This document shows positions 17,595 through 26,171 of a stretch of 64,000 nt of DNA, piece by piece (position 1 is the stretch's first letter; the number at the start of each line of letters is the position of its first letter). The notes beneath the pieces are model-generated. The model was not told the DNA's origin, made no database searches, and saw nothing but the letters and a program-made list of their open reading frames with translations. The translations under genes were made by a program, and so were the position numbers. Location: the NCBI RefSeq assembly GCF_007830125.1, contig NZ_VLLG01000003.1, positions 1,230,247-1,294,246 of the forward strand, in the 5' to 3' direction. This stretch comes from Chitinophaga japonensis. GTDB lineage: Bacteria; Bacteroidota; Bacteroidia; Chitinophagales; Chitinophagaceae.

Positions 17595-18626
17595 TCAGGC
17601 CACCGGTGCGGCAGGCTGTACTGTTTCCTGCGCCGGCTGCGCCTGTTGCTGCGCCAGGTAAGCCTGCTTTACCACCCGGGCCGTTTTATGGTCGCCGGTG
17701 TGGCTCCAGCCGGGCGGCATTACGAAATAAAGCAGCTTGTTGCGGATGCCCGGCGCTTTTACAATATCCTTCCACAGCGCGTAAAACTCCCCGAAGTACA
17801 CATCCCAGAAATTATTGGGGTTCATGGGCCGGGAAATGCCGTATTCAATGGCCAGGTCCCTTTTTTCGTACTGGAAAGTGCCGAATACCTTGTCCCAGAT
17901 ATTGAGGAGATTGCAGAAATTGGTGTCCATGTAAAGCGGGTTCCGCGCGTGATGCACCCGGTGGTGAGACGGCGTGAGTATGACCTTGTTCAGGAAGCCC
18001 ATGCGGCCGTCTTTAATGATATTCTCGCCCACATGAATGAAAGCCCCCCAGGTGCCGTCAATGAACATGATGAAGAATAGCAGCGGCGGGTTAACGCCTG
18101 CCAGTATGCAGATGCTGGTGCGGATCACATCGGCATAGGGCGCTTCCAGGAAAAAGTGCGCATAGGTAACGGAAAGGTTCATGCTCTGCGGCGCGTGATG
18201 CGTGGAATGCAGGCACCAGAACAGCCTTACCTTGTGCCCCAGGTAATGGTACACAAAATGCGCCAGCTCCCAGATCACGTAACCATAGATCAGCCAGTAC
18301 CAGGTAAAGCTGGTTTTGAACAGCGCATATTTTTCAAACAGCCCTATGCAAAACGCGATGGCTGCAATGGAAATGAACCTGGAAATAAAACGGTTGGCCA
18401 CAAAGATCAGGAAGGGTATCTTGTAATCCTCTATCCGGAAACGCTTGTATACCAGCGCCCGCCCTACTTCTATCAGCAGCAGGAACGGGATCACGGGAGA
18501 GACGGCCGACAGGATGCCGTTCAGCGACAGGAGGGCGTGATAGTCGCCGGTCCGGTACATCTCCAGCAATGCCCCGATGCCCAGGAAGGAAATGATCTCA
18601 TCATATAAAATATCAAAGGGTGCCAT
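17595..18626 (-). CDS. Sterol-desaturase / fatty-acid-hydroxylase superfamily membrane protein
   Basis: 343 residues from ATG 18626 (MAPFDILYDE); a TTG two codons upstream is less likely. Several hydrophobic helices between about 35 and 200 surround the three di-iron histidine clusters of the family: HFVYHYLGH, HSTHHAP and HHRVHHARN. Such enzymes use a di-iron centre and O2 to hydroxylate or desaturate lipid chains or carotenoids at the membrane. The C-terminal tail is Gln/Ala/Pro-rich. It begins 8 bases after the stop of the ThuA-like gene on the same strand. The substrate is not evident. Confidence 0.88.
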   Translation of the reverse strand: MAPFDILYDEIISFLGIGALLEMYRTGDYHALLSLNGILSAVSPVIPFLLLIEVGRALVYKRFRIEDYKIPFLIFVANRFISRFISIAAIAFCIGLFEKYALFKTSFTWYWLIYGYVIWELAHFVYHYLGHKVRLFWCLHSTHHAPQSMNLSVTYAHFFLEAPYADVIRTSICILAGVNPPLLFFIMFIDGTWGAFIHVGENIIKDGRMGFLNKVILTPSHHRVHHARNPLYMDTNFCNLLNIWDKVFGTFQYEKRDLAIEYGISRPMNPNNFWDVYFGEFYALWKDIVKAPGIRNKLLYFVMPPGWSHTGDHKTARVVKQAYLAQQQAQPAQETVQPAAPVA

Positions 18627-18634
18627 ACGCAATG

Positions 18635-19483
18635 CTATTTTTTACTGTTACTGCCAGCCAGCCACAGCAGGCCGTCAATGATCAGCCTGTCCTGGATGTT
18701 GTTGGCAAATGTATATGATAGTGTTTTGTTGGTTTTGTGCTCGTAGTCTATGTCGTTATGCCCCATGTTGATATAGAGCATCCTGTACCGCTCGTTGGTC
18801 CATGCTACGGGATAATAGCCGGTATGCCATGTTTCATACGCCCTGGGGCCGTTGCCCAGCGGGAAGCTGCTGGGGTCAATGGACAGCAGTATCCGGATGT
18901 CCGGGTTGGCGCGCAGGTCATTGGACCAGCGGTACCATTCATTGGGCGAGGACCGGAACACCTGCGGCAAATGCCGGGTAGCAGGGTGCGTATTATCTTC
19001 CACGCGCAGGAAAGCGGCAGTAGCCGGCCAGGTATTGCCAACATAGGAGCCGGCGCCCAGGAACTCATTGTGGTACCAGTCCCAGTCCTGCGGGTATTCC
19101 GAAGGCGTGAGCGCAAACCCGGCAAAATGAAATCCCATCCAGGCGCCGCCGTGATCCATGTATTTCCTGAACGCTTTCCGCTGCGCCGGCAGCTCCGGCC
19201 GTGCGTCCAGGAAGATCACCACCTGGTACTGCGCCAGGAAAGCGGCATTCAGGTTATCCCAGTTATTCGTGGAGTCATATGTGAAGTGGTATTTTTTCGC
19301 GATGGCAGGGAACCATTTGTTGGCTTCGTGCACATAGCTGATATGCGCCTGGTCGTGTTGAGCATTGTAAAAAGCGATCACCTTAAAGCGGGGCGTGGCA
19401 GACTGCGCCTGCACATGCTGCCCGCAAAAACATGCCGCTACCAACAGGCTGATGAACCATATGCCGGTACCGTGGAACTTCAT
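18635..19483 (-). CDS. Secreted ThuA-like protein
   Basis: 282 residues with a signal peptide (MKFHGTGIWFISLLVAACFC...VQA) and a ThuA domain with a class-I glutamine-amidotransferase-like fold: FKVIAFYNAQHDQAHISYVHEA, WDNLNAAFLAQYQVVIFLDA, YMDHGGAWMGFHFAG, then HPATRHLPQVF, PVAWTNERYRMLYINMGHND and LIIDGLLWLAG. ThuA was named from trehalose utilisation in rhizobia; secreted Bacteroidota members are common and probably act on sugars, but the reaction is not settled. It is the first gene of an apparent operon with the hydroxylase and the 94-residue protein. Confidence 0.85.
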   Translation of the reverse strand: MKFHGTGIWFISLLVAACFCGQHVQAQSATPRFKVIAFYNAQHDQAHISYVHEANKWFPAIAKKYHFTYDSTNNWDNLNAAFLAQYQVVIFLDARPELPAQRKAFRKYMDHGGAWMGFHFAGFALTPSEYPQDWDWYHNEFLGAGSYVGNTWPATAAFLRVEDNTHPATRHLPQVFRSSPNEWYRWSNDLRANPDIRILLSIDPSSFPLGNGPRAYETWHTGYYPVAWTNERYRMLYINMGHNDIDYEHKTNKTLSYTFANNIQDRLIIDGLLWLAGSNSKK

Positions 19484-19552
19484 ACTATAAAGCTAACTAT
19501 AAAACTGATTTTTTTTAATTACTTTATCTGGTAAAATCACCTGTATATCGCT

Positions 19553-20167
19553 ATGCTGCACATTCTATACATCATTGCCATCACTGCAGAGGCTATGACG
19601 GCTGCTTTGTCCGCCGGGCGGCGCAGGATGGACTGGGTGGGCGTTTGCATCATTGCCTGGGTCACCGCCCTGGGCGGCGGCACGCTGCGCAATATCCTGC
19701 TGGGACATTATCCCATGACCTGGGTAAGCCACCCGGAATACCTCCTCATCACGGCGGGCGGCGCCCTGTTTGCAGGGCTCATCGCTTCCTTCATGCGCCG
19801 TTTGCGCACGCTGTTCCTTTACCTGGACGCGCTGGGCCTGGTGGTGTTCACTATCATAGGCTGCCAGGTGGCGGAAGAGATGCAATTGCCTGCCATCATC
19901 GTCATGCTGAGCGGTGTAATCACCGGCTGCGCCGGCGGCGTGCTGCGCGACGTGCTGTGCAATGATATTCCCCTGCTTTTCCGCAAAGAGATCTATGCCA
20001 GCGCCGCTATTGTTACCGGCGGTATTTACCTGGGACTGGAAGCACTGGGCCTGAGCTCGCACTGGGCCACTATTGCAGCCGCAGTGGCCGGGTTGCTGCT
20101 ACGCCTGCTGGCCATCCGTTATGAATGGCAGATGCCAAAGTTTGTATATGAGGAAGAGTGGGAATAA
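19553..20167 (+). CDS. Trimeric intracellular cation (TRIC) channel family protein, UPF0126
   Basis: 204 residues, almost entirely hydrophobic, seven predicted helices built from two UPF0126 repeats (about 5-85 and 90-165). Each repeat contains the Gly-rich signature: ALGGGTLRNILLGHYPMTWV in the first and GCAGGVLRDVLCNDIPLLF in the second. Bacterial and archaeal TRIC proteins are trimeric potassium-permeable channels of the inner membrane; YicG of E. coli is the namesake. It is divergent from the ThuA gene across 69 bases. Its physiological role here is unknown. Confidence 0.92.
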   Translation: MLHILYIIAITAEAMTAALSAGRRRMDWVGVCIIAWVTALGGGTLRNILLGHYPMTWVSHPEYLLITAGGALFAGLIASFMRRLRTLFLYLDALGLVVFTIIGCQVAEEMQLPAIIVMLSGVITGCAGGVLRDVLCNDIPLLFRKEIYASAAIVTGGIYLGLEALGLSSHWATIAAAVAGLLLRLLAIRYEWQMPKFVYEEEWE

Positions 20168-20257
20168 CAGCCTGATAGATATAAAATAATAATAAATCTG
20201 TGGCCCTTTCCCGGAAAATAGTGATCTTTATAGTATTATCAAACATTAAATCTAAAT

Positions 20258-20710
20258 ATGGCTAGATCAAGAGAGTCTGTAAGTAAAAAAGAAAAAGAAA
20301 AGAAAAAAGCAAAGCAAAAACAGGAGAAACTGGAGAAAAAGGAAGCAAGAAAGGGCAGTAACAAGGGCAAGTCACTCGAAGATATGATGGCTTACATTGA
20401 TGAAAACGGCAACCTTTCTTCCACGCCTCCTGATCCGACCAAGAAAAAAGAGATTAATCCGGAAGATATTCAACTGGGTGTTCCCAGGCAGGTAGAAGAA
20501 GAGCCGATAGAAGGCCCGCGCAAAGGCGTGGTGAAGTTCTTCAACGAGTCAAAAGGATATGGATTTATTATCGACCAGCAAACCCAGGAGAGCATATTTG
20601 TGCATATCAGGCAGTTGACAGAACCGATCAAGGAAAGGGACAAAGTGACCTTTGAAGTGGAGAACGGGCAAAAAGGCCTGAACGCCGTCAACGTACAGAA
20701 AGAAAAGTAA
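20258..20710 (+). CDS. Cold-shock-domain protein with charged N-terminal extension
   Basis: 150 residues. The C-terminal part (about 87-150) is a CSD OB-fold with RNP1 KGYGFII and RNP2 SIFVHI, beginning RKGVVKFFNESKGYGF. The first 85 residues are lysine- and glutamate-rich, predicted helical and disordered (KKEKEKKKAKQKQEKLEKKE), followed by an acidic Pro-rich linker. Canonical CspA is about 70 residues; this extended form is frequent in Bacteroidota. It should bind single-stranded RNA or DNA as an RNA chaperone, with the basic tail adding nonspecific nucleic-acid affinity. Confidence 0.92.
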   Translation: MARSRESVSKKEKEKKKAKQKQEKLEKKEARKGSNKGKSLEDMMAYIDENGNLSSTPPDPTKKKEINPEDIQLGVPRQVEEEPIEGPRKGVVKFFNESKGYGFIIDQQTQESIFVHIRQLTEPIKERDKVTFEVENGQKGLNAVNVQKEK

Positions 20711-20724
20711 AGATAGCTGCAGTG

Positions 20725-20755
20725 GCTGCCCGGCCCCTGGTGCGGGCCGGGCAGC
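20725..20755. terminator. GC-rich hairpin between convergent genes
   Basis: GCTGCCCGGCCC (20725-20736) and GGGCCGGGCAGC (20744-20755) are perfect 12-base arms with a 7-base loop. It lies 14 bases after the cold-shock stop and 14 bases before the CDGSH stop on the other strand. No U-tract follows on either strand. Confidence 0.65.
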
Positions 20756-20769
20756 GAAGCATCTTGTTA

Positions 20770-20997
20770 TTAGCTGGTCTTTTTCGGAGGCAGTGCAAAA
20801 GCAATGGCCTCATGCTCGAAATGCCCCTTGTGAGACGCATCACAAAAAGGTTTGTTCCTGGATAGCCCGCAGCGGCAAATGGAAACAACGTCCCTTCCCC
20901 CCAGGTCATATTTATTCCCGTTCTTGTCCACAATTTCAAAATCTCCTTCCACTTTCAGAGAGCCGTTGCTGTTTACAGTAATCTTGGTAGTTGCCAT
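20770..20997 (-). CDS. CDGSH-type iron-sulfur protein
   Basis: 75 residues. It carries the CDGSH (mitoNEET) cluster motif in the form C-x-C-x2-S-x3-P-x-C-D-A-x-H: CRCGLSRNKPFCDASH (about 42-57). Three Cys and one His ligate a redox-active, labile 2Fe-2S cluster. Ala in place of Gly in CDG is common in bacterial members. The N-terminal half (MATTKITVNSNGSLKVEGDF) is a small beta region. Cytoplasmic; function is probably electron transfer or iron handling. TACTTTTA (one mismatch from the -7 box) lies about 20 bases upstream. Confidence 0.92.
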   Translation of the reverse strand: MATTKITVNSNGSLKVEGDFEIVDKNGNKYDLGGRDVVSICRCGLSRNKPFCDASHKGHFEHEAIAFALPPKKTS

Positions 20998-21143
20998 TCA
21001 AATATTTTTTTGATGGCTAAAAGTAGTGAAATTAAATCATACGCACTTTTCCCATACCTGTAGCGCGCCGGGCCCGGCTGCTGGCTTTTGGCACAGATTT
21101 TAGGGCCATTAGGAATAGTTGATCACCCGTAAAAGAAATTGTT

Positions 21144-21383
21144 ATGGCAACAAGTTTTAATCCTGAGCATCAGGAAGGTAAAGTAGCAAAAGCTATTGAA
21201 AAACAAACGGCCAAAGTGCCTTCAGACGTATACCTGTGGGCGGCCGTAGGCGCCATGGGGATTTCCCTGGCACTGCAACTGACCGGCTGGAAGGACAAAA
21301 GTCTTTTTGTAGGACAGTGGGCGGCGCCTTTCCTGCTGCTGGGCCTTTACAACAAGGTAGTAAAGCTGGAAGGGCACGATTAA
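21144..21383 (+). CDS. Small membrane protein, 79 residues
   Basis: Not recognised as a named family. The first 30 residues are hydrophilic (SFNPEHQEGKVAKAIEKQTAK); two hydrophobic helices follow (about 30-47, VYLWAAVGAMGISLALQL, and 55-71, LFVGQWAAPFLLLGLYN), and a charged end KVVKLEGHD. It is probably a two-pass inner-membrane protein, N and C termini on the same side. It stands alone between the CDGSH gene and a large hairpin. Proteins of this shape are often stress-induced; nothing here proves that. Confidence 0.6.
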   Translation: MATSFNPEHQEGKVAKAIEKQTAKVPSDVYLWAAVGAMGISLALQLTGWKDKSLFVGQWAAPFLLLGLYNKVVKLEGHD

Positions 21384-21402
21384 TGCATCAAGTAAGCAAG
21401 CA

Positions 21403-21470
21403 CCGGCAGGCGCAATGCCAAAGCAACATGGTCATACATCCGCCATGTCCCCCGGCATTGCGCCTGCCGG
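21403..21470. terminator. Large hairpin with 17-bp perfect stem and structured loop
   Basis: CCGGCAGGCGCAATGCC (21403-21419) and GGCATTGCGCCTGCCGG (21454-21470) are exact reverse complements. The 34-base loop contains a further 6-bp stem, ACATGG (21426-21431) with CCATGT (21443-21448). CATTTTTGTA follows, so it can terminate the small membrane protein gene. The structure is much longer than an ordinary intrinsic terminator and could yield a stable 3'-end RNA. Confidence 0.65.
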
Positions 21471-21550
21471 CATTTTTGTATGACCACTGGTAATATTGTG
21501 GGGAATATTTTCCGTTGCATTAAGTATATTCATTGGTAAAATATTTCCTC

Positions 21551-22723
21551 ATGTTCCCTGCCTGGAGAAAGCGCCCTGCAACGCCCTCAAAAAAATCCAA
21601 GTTCCGCGAATGGCTGGATGCCGGGGTATTTGCCATCATTGCCGCTACGCTTATACGCACTTTTATTTTTGAAGCTTATTGTATCCCCAGCGGATCTATG
21701 GAAAGAACCCTGCTGGTCAATGACTACCTGTTTGTAAGCAAGGTCAGCTACGGGCCGCGCATCCCGATGACGCCGCTGGCCGTGCCCCTGGTGCATAACA
21801 AAATGCCGCTCACAGACTATACGCCTTCCTACAGCACCGCCGTGCAGTGGCCCTACATGCGCCTGCCCGGCTTTACGAAGATCCACAGGAACGACATCGT
21901 GGTGTTCAACCTGCCGGAAGGAGATACGGTAGCCCTGGAAGTAGAGCAGATCAGCAATTACTATGACCTGGTGAGAAGGCAGGGCAGGGACCGTGTCTGG
22001 AGCCGGTACAATGTGATAGCGCGCCCGGTGGACAAGCGGGAGAACATCATCAAGCGCTGCCTGGCCATACCCGGTGATACCCTGCAGATAAGGGACGGTG
22101 TGGTATATATCAATGGAGCGCCGGCGCCCGTGCCGCCGGAAGGAGAAATGCCCTACTGGATACAAACAGGTGAAGAAGGGCTGAACCCCGCCCGCCTCGA
22201 GGATATGGGTGTGATCGATCCGCCCGTGGCAGGCGATAGCGCCGGCCTGTATAAGTACAACCTCACCGCGGCTGACGTAGCAGCCATCCGCTCTTTCAAC
22301 ATTGTAAAACATATCCGGCCGGAGCTGGATGAGCTGCCGGACCCGGCCGTGTTTCCGCATGATACCGCTTGGTATCGCTGGACCCAGGATAATTTTGGCC
22401 CCCTCGTCATCCCGCAAAAGGGGAAGACCGTGAAAATAAACCGCAGCAACATAGCCCTGTACCGCCGTATTATTGCCGTATATGAAGGCAACCGGCTGGA
22501 AGAAAAGACCGGCGCTTATTACATTAACGGCCGGCCTGCAGCTACCTATACCTTTAAAATGGATTACTACTGGATGATGGGCGATAACCGCCACAACTCC
22601 CTGGATTCCCGCTACTGGGGCTTTGTGCCGGAAGATCATGTAGTGGGCAAGGCCTGGATCACCTGGTTAAGCTATGATGAAAAAGGCCTGCGCTGGAGCC
22701 GCTTCTTCAAAGCAATTCACTGA
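21551..22723 (+). CDS. lepB: Signal peptidase I
   Basis: 390 residues from ATG 21551 (MFPAWRKR); an upstream TTG is in frame but unnecessary. An N-terminal anchor (about 22-41, WLDAGVFAIIAATLIRTFIF) is followed by catalytic Ser49 in IPSGSMERTLLVND and the general-base Lys in NIIKRCLAIPGDTLQIRDG. The C-terminal box is WMMGDNRHNSLDSRYWG. It cleaves signal peptides at the outer face of the inner membrane. It is longer than E. coli LepB (324 residues) because of a large insertion between the Lys block and the C-terminal box, which is usual in Bacteroidota. Confidence 0.95.
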   Translation: MFPAWRKRPATPSKKSKFREWLDAGVFAIIAATLIRTFIFEAYCIPSGSMERTLLVNDYLFVSKVSYGPRIPMTPLAVPLVHNKMPLTDYTPSYSTAVQWPYMRLPGFTKIHRNDIVVFNLPEGDTVALEVEQISNYYDLVRRQGRDRVWSRYNVIARPVDKRENIIKRCLAIPGDTLQIRDGVVYINGAPAPVPPEGEMPYWIQTGEEGLNPARLEDMGVIDPPVAGDSAGLYKYNLTAADVAAIRSFNIVKHIRPELDELPDPAVFPHDTAWYRWTQDNFGPLVIPQKGKTVKINRSNIALYRRIIAVYEGNRLEEKTGAYYINGRPAATYTFKMDYYWMMGDNRHNSLDSRYWGFVPEDHVVGKAWITWLSYDEKGLRWSRFFKAIH

Positions 22724-22888
22724 CAGGGCCGTCACTATTGGTAAAGCGTTTCACAGGCAGACAAAATTCAACCTTCCATCTATTGTACCGGGTACTCAAT
22801 TGGGGAAAATTGTAATTTGTGCAGCATATCCGCCAACTGTTCCCATTTTCCTTATGTCTGTCGGACTGAGCGCAGAAAATACCATGCA

Positions 22889-24265
22889 ATGATCATACAA
22901 CTATGCGGACTGTCGGGGGCGGGCAAAACTACCATTGCCAGAAGTGTGAAATCCAAAGCGGCTACCCACGGTATTCCCGTTGAGATAATTGACGGAGATG
23001 ATTACCGGCAGGTGTTATGCCGGGACCTCGGCTTTTCCCGGGAAGACCGCTGCGAGAACATCCGCCGGCTGGGGTTTGTAGCCGGCCAGCTCTCCAAACA
23101 TGGAGTGGTGTGCATCATCAGCGCCATCAATCCTTATGATGATGTGCGTAAAGAACTGGCGGACAAATATAAAAGAGTATGCACCGTATACGTGGATTGT
23201 CCGCTGGATGTGCTGCAGCAGCGCGATACCAAAGGCCTGTATAAAAGAGCCGGGCTACCGGACGGCCATCCTGACAAGATCTACAATTTAACAGGCGTAA
23301 ACGACCCTTTTGAACCGCCTGCCCACCCGGAGCTCCACCTGCATACCCATACGGCCACCGTGGATGATGCTGCGGAGGAGGTAGTAGCCCTGATCCGGCG
23401 CTCCATGCCGCTGCCGGAAAAAAAGATCATGGTCATCACAGGGATGCACCGCTCCGGCACCTCCATGCTGGCGCAGTGGCTGCATAAATGCGGCCTGCAT
23501 GTGGGGCATGAAATTATAGGACCGGGCACCGGTAACGAGGATGGGCATTTTGAGGACAGGGCCTTCTTTGACATGCACCGGGCTATACTGGCGGCCCTGC
23601 AATTGCCGCAGGACGGTATGATCGGGCACCCATTGCCGGCTTTAACGGCTGCACAGGTAGCGGAAATAAAAGCCCTGCTCAACGACCGGCAGGTACAGCA
23701 GCGGCAATGGGGATGGAAGGAGCCGCGCACCTGCCTCTTCCTGCCGGTATACCGTCAACTGCTGCCGGAGAACGCCCTTTACCTGGTGATATGGCGCGAC
23801 TTCCATACCGTGGTGAGCTCCCTTATTCGCCGCCTGTACCTCATAGATCTCAGCACCGCGCTGGATAAGAAAGGCCTGTCAGCATTCATCTGGCGGAAAA
23901 CCGGCCGGCGGCGCCACAGGAAACAGTTGTATAAAACATACAGCGAGCATTTCCTGAAAGTATGGATCAACTATAACCGCATCATCCTGGAACACCTGCA
24001 GCAATTGGCGCCGGAGCGTTTCCTGGTGATCAGTCATGCCCGGCTGGCAGACTATCATGAACAGGTTTTTGAGCACCTGGCCCAATGGGGCTTTTGCCTG
24101 AAACCGTATGCTTTCGGGGAGGTGTTCAAAAAAGAACGGCTCAGCCCTGTACGGGACATTGAGCCGTATATCCTGGACCGTGCATTGCTGGCGGAAGCGC
24201 ATCGTTTGCAGGAGCAGTTGTCCGCATTGGATCAGCTATCCACCAGTTCCCAGGCGCTCCGGTAA
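22889..24265 (+). CDS. APS kinase (CysC) fused to a PAPS-dependent sulfotransferase
   Basis: 458 residues from ATG 22889; the frame is open upstream to 22817, but the P-loop then falls at the normal distance from Met. Residues 1-170 are adenylylsulfate kinase: P-loop GLSGAGKT (7-14), IDGDDYR (34-40), RDLGFSREDRCENIRRLG and RDTKGLYKRAG. Residues 178-440 are a sulfotransferase: 5'-phosphosulfate loop GMHRSGTSMLAQWL (185-198), WGWKEPRT, and 3'-phosphate site RDFHTVVSSLIRR with R303 and S310. One polypeptide would therefore make PAPS and use it. The APS-kinase SPYR serine is replaced by Asn81 (SAINPYDD). The acceptor is unknown. The 3' end overlaps the convergent helicase gene by 34 bases. Confidence 0.88.
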   Translation: MIIQLCGLSGAGKTTIARSVKSKAATHGIPVEIIDGDDYRQVLCRDLGFSREDRCENIRRLGFVAGQLSKHGVVCIISAINPYDDVRKELADKYKRVCTVYVDCPLDVLQQRDTKGLYKRAGLPDGHPDKIYNLTGVNDPFEPPAHPELHLHTHTATVDDAAEEVVALIRRSMPLPEKKIMVITGMHRSGTSMLAQWLHKCGLHVGHEIIGPGTGNEDGHFEDRAFFDMHRAILAALQLPQDGMIGHPLPALTAAQVAEIKALLNDRQVQQRQWGWKEPRTCLFLPVYRQLLPENALYLVIWRDFHTVVSSLIRRLYLIDLSTALDKKGLSAFIWRKTGRRRHRKQLYKTYSEHFLKVWINYNRIILEHLQQLAPERFLVISHARLADYHEQVFEHLAQWGFCLKPYAFGEVFKKERLSPVRDIEPYILDRALLAEAHRLQEQLSALDQLSTSSQALR

Positions 24266-26139
24266 GCATCCTTTTCACCGGCGTAGGCAATGAAGTCTTC
24301 ATAGAACGGCAGTTGGGAGAGCGTACCGCTGTCGCCGATCACCACTAATTTTTTCCGTGCCCGTGTCATGGCTACGTTCATCCGGCGTATGTCCGAAAGA
24401 AAGCCGATCCGGCCTTCCGTATTGCTCCGTGTCATGCCGATGTATACAATGTCGCGTTCCTGGCCCTGGAAGCTGTCAATGGTGTTGACAGCTATCCTGT
24501 CCCCGTACAGCCGGAAGGCGGGCGTGTGCGGCAGCAGCTCCTGCAGTAGTTGCACCTGTTGCCGGTAGGGAGATATGACGGCAATGCTGGGGAACTGCGC
24601 CGGCTTATAATGGGCGCCCAGGGCGTTCACCAGTTGCATTAAGTGTTTGAACAGGAATGCGGCTTCCTCCGGGTTGGTAATGCTGGTGCCTTCCGCTTTT
24701 TCGTCAAAACCGCAGCCGGCGGTGTCTACAAACGCCAGCGGCTCATCGCCGGGGAACAGCAGGTGCTGCGCTACGGAGGCATGCGCCTTTAACCGCTGCC
24801 CGTAAAATACGGTGGAGGAGTAGCGCATAATGTCTTCGTGCATACGGTACTGTTCCTCCAGCAGGGTCACCGCTTCCGGGTGCAGCGCGGCGCATTTTTC
24901 CAGCAGGGTGGTGGCCAGGCCTTTTTGCGCCGCTTCGGTGGATCTGATGGTGGGCGGCAACTGGAAATGATCACCCGCCAGCACTACTTTTTTTGCTTTG
25001 AGGATGGGTATCCAGCAGGCCGGCTCCAGGGCCTGGCCGGCCTCGTCTATTACTACTGTCTGGTAAGTGAGGTGGCGTATCATGTAGTTGTTGGCGCCTA
25101 CCAGCGTGGCGGTGATCACCTGGGCTTTGGACAGCAGGTCGTCTATTATATACTGTTCCGTTTGCTCCACCTGTTTCATGACTTTCCGGGCCTCGTCAAA
25201 CAGGGCTTTGCGTTGCTCACGTTCCGCCTTGCCAAAGTTCCGCTTGTACTTGTGCGCCATGTCGCGGAACTCGCTGGCCTGTTTCTTCAGCCGTTTGATG
25301 TCCCGGTTGCTGCTGTGCGCCGCCATTTTGCTGTCCAGCGTTAAGGACAGCAGGCGGTCAGACACCCGTGCGGGATTGCCCACCCGCAGCACGTTTACCC
25401 CCTCATCCGACAGTTTTTCGCTCAGCAGGTCTACGGCCGTGTTGCTGGGCGCCACTACCAGCACCTGCTGCGGTTCCTGCTGCAGGAGGGCTTTAATGGC
25501 CTGCACCAGCGTGGTGGTTTTGCCGGTGCCTGGCGGGCCGTGCACAATAGCCAGCTCTGTAGCGGACAATATCTTATGGGCGGCGGCCTGCTGGGAAGCA
25601 TTTAATCCCGGCACGGCAACAGGAGCTGCATCATCCCGGAAGGCCGGGGCCTGTTCACCGGTGAGGATGCGGATGAGGCGGCCTTCTTCTTTTTTTTCCG
25701 CGCGGGCGGCGGCCTGCTTCAGCGCGTTTTGCATTTCGTCATAGCTGTTATCATCAAACAGCAGGTCGATGCCCAGCTTGCCATCGCGGCTCCATTCCGG
25801 CAGCTCGTCGGTACGCAGCGCTATCTTCAGCCGGTTGCCGCTCAGGTAAGAGATGGTGCCTTCTATATTATTTTCCCGGGGGGCATGGTTGGAAAACAGC
25901 AGGGCCGATACGCCGGCACGGAATTGGGTGGGCAGGTCCTGGTGGGTGGTACGTTCCACCTCCACGGTGAGGTAGTCGCCACGGCCCAGCTCCGTGTCCC
26001 GGATGGCAACAGGATACCAGGTGAGTCCATTTTCCCTGCGCGATTGTATAGAGGAGGATTGGGCAAGTTGCAGCCAGGATTGCCGGTCTTCTTCCCGTTC
26101 GGTCTTCAACAGCTCAAGCTGCTTTTTGAAATAGTCCAT
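24232..26139 (-). CDS. SF1B DNA/RNA helicase, SMUBP-2/UPF1-like
   Basis: 635 residues from ATG 26139 (MDYFKKQLELL); the longer reading frame runs into the neighbour's regulatory region and is not needed. Helicase motifs: I GPPGTGKTTTLVQ (201-213), II VVIDEAGQALEPA, III VVLAGDHFQLPPT, IV EEQYRMHEDIM, V VNTIDSFQGQERDIVYIGMTRS, VI NVAMTRARKKLVVIGD. Residues 45-140 form the beta-barrel (1B) domain seen in IGHMBP2, and a charged helix pair near 290-360 corresponds to the stalk. It should be a 5'-3' helicase for nucleic acid repair or RNA surveillance; the substrate is not predictable. Its 3' end overlaps the CysC fusion by 34 bases. Confidence 0.92.
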   Translation of the reverse strand: MDYFKKQLELLKTEREEDRQSWLQLAQSSSIQSRRENGLTWYPVAIRDTELGRGDYLTVEVERTTHQDLPTQFRAGVSALLFSNHAPRENNIEGTISYLSGNRLKIALRTDELPEWSRDGKLGIDLLFDDNSYDEMQNALKQAAARAEKKEEGRLIRILTGEQAPAFRDDAAPVAVPGLNASQQAAAHKILSATELAIVHGPPGTGKTTTLVQAIKALLQQEPQQVLVVAPSNTAVDLLSEKLSDEGVNVLRVGNPARVSDRLLSLTLDSKMAAHSSNRDIKRLKKQASEFRDMAHKYKRNFGKAEREQRKALFDEARKVMKQVEQTEQYIIDDLLSKAQVITATLVGANNYMIRHLTYQTVVIDEAGQALEPACWIPILKAKKVVLAGDHFQLPPTIRSTEAAQKGLATTLLEKCAALHPEAVTLLEEQYRMHEDIMRYSSTVFYGQRLKAHASVAQHLLFPGDEPLAFVDTAGCGFDEKAEGTSITNPEEAAFLFKHLMQLVNALGAHYKPAQFPSIAVISPYRQQVQLLQELLPHTPAFRLYGDRIAVNTIDSFQGQERDIVYIGMTRSNTEGRIGFLSDIRRMNVAMTRARKKLVVIGDSGTLSQLPFYEDFIAYAGEKDAYRSAWELVDS

Positions 26140-26171
26140 ATTCCGGCAAAGATACCGTTCTCGAAAAAATA

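Noticed and set aside
21061-21115. TTGGCACAGATTTTAG upstream of the small membrane protein as a sigma-54 promoter
   Set aside because: The -24 part TTGGCAC is good, but the -12 part lacks the needed GC (TTTTAG instead of TTGC). Too weak to list.
21384-21550. CRISPR or tandem repeat near 21.4 kb
   Set aside because: The repeated sequence is a single inverted pair forming a hairpin, with no direct repeats or spacers.
22817-22888. Extra 24 residues at the N terminus of the CysC fusion
   Set aside because: The P-loop follows MIIQLCGLSG at the distance expected for APS kinases, and the extension (MCSISANCSHF...) is Cys-rich with no family match.
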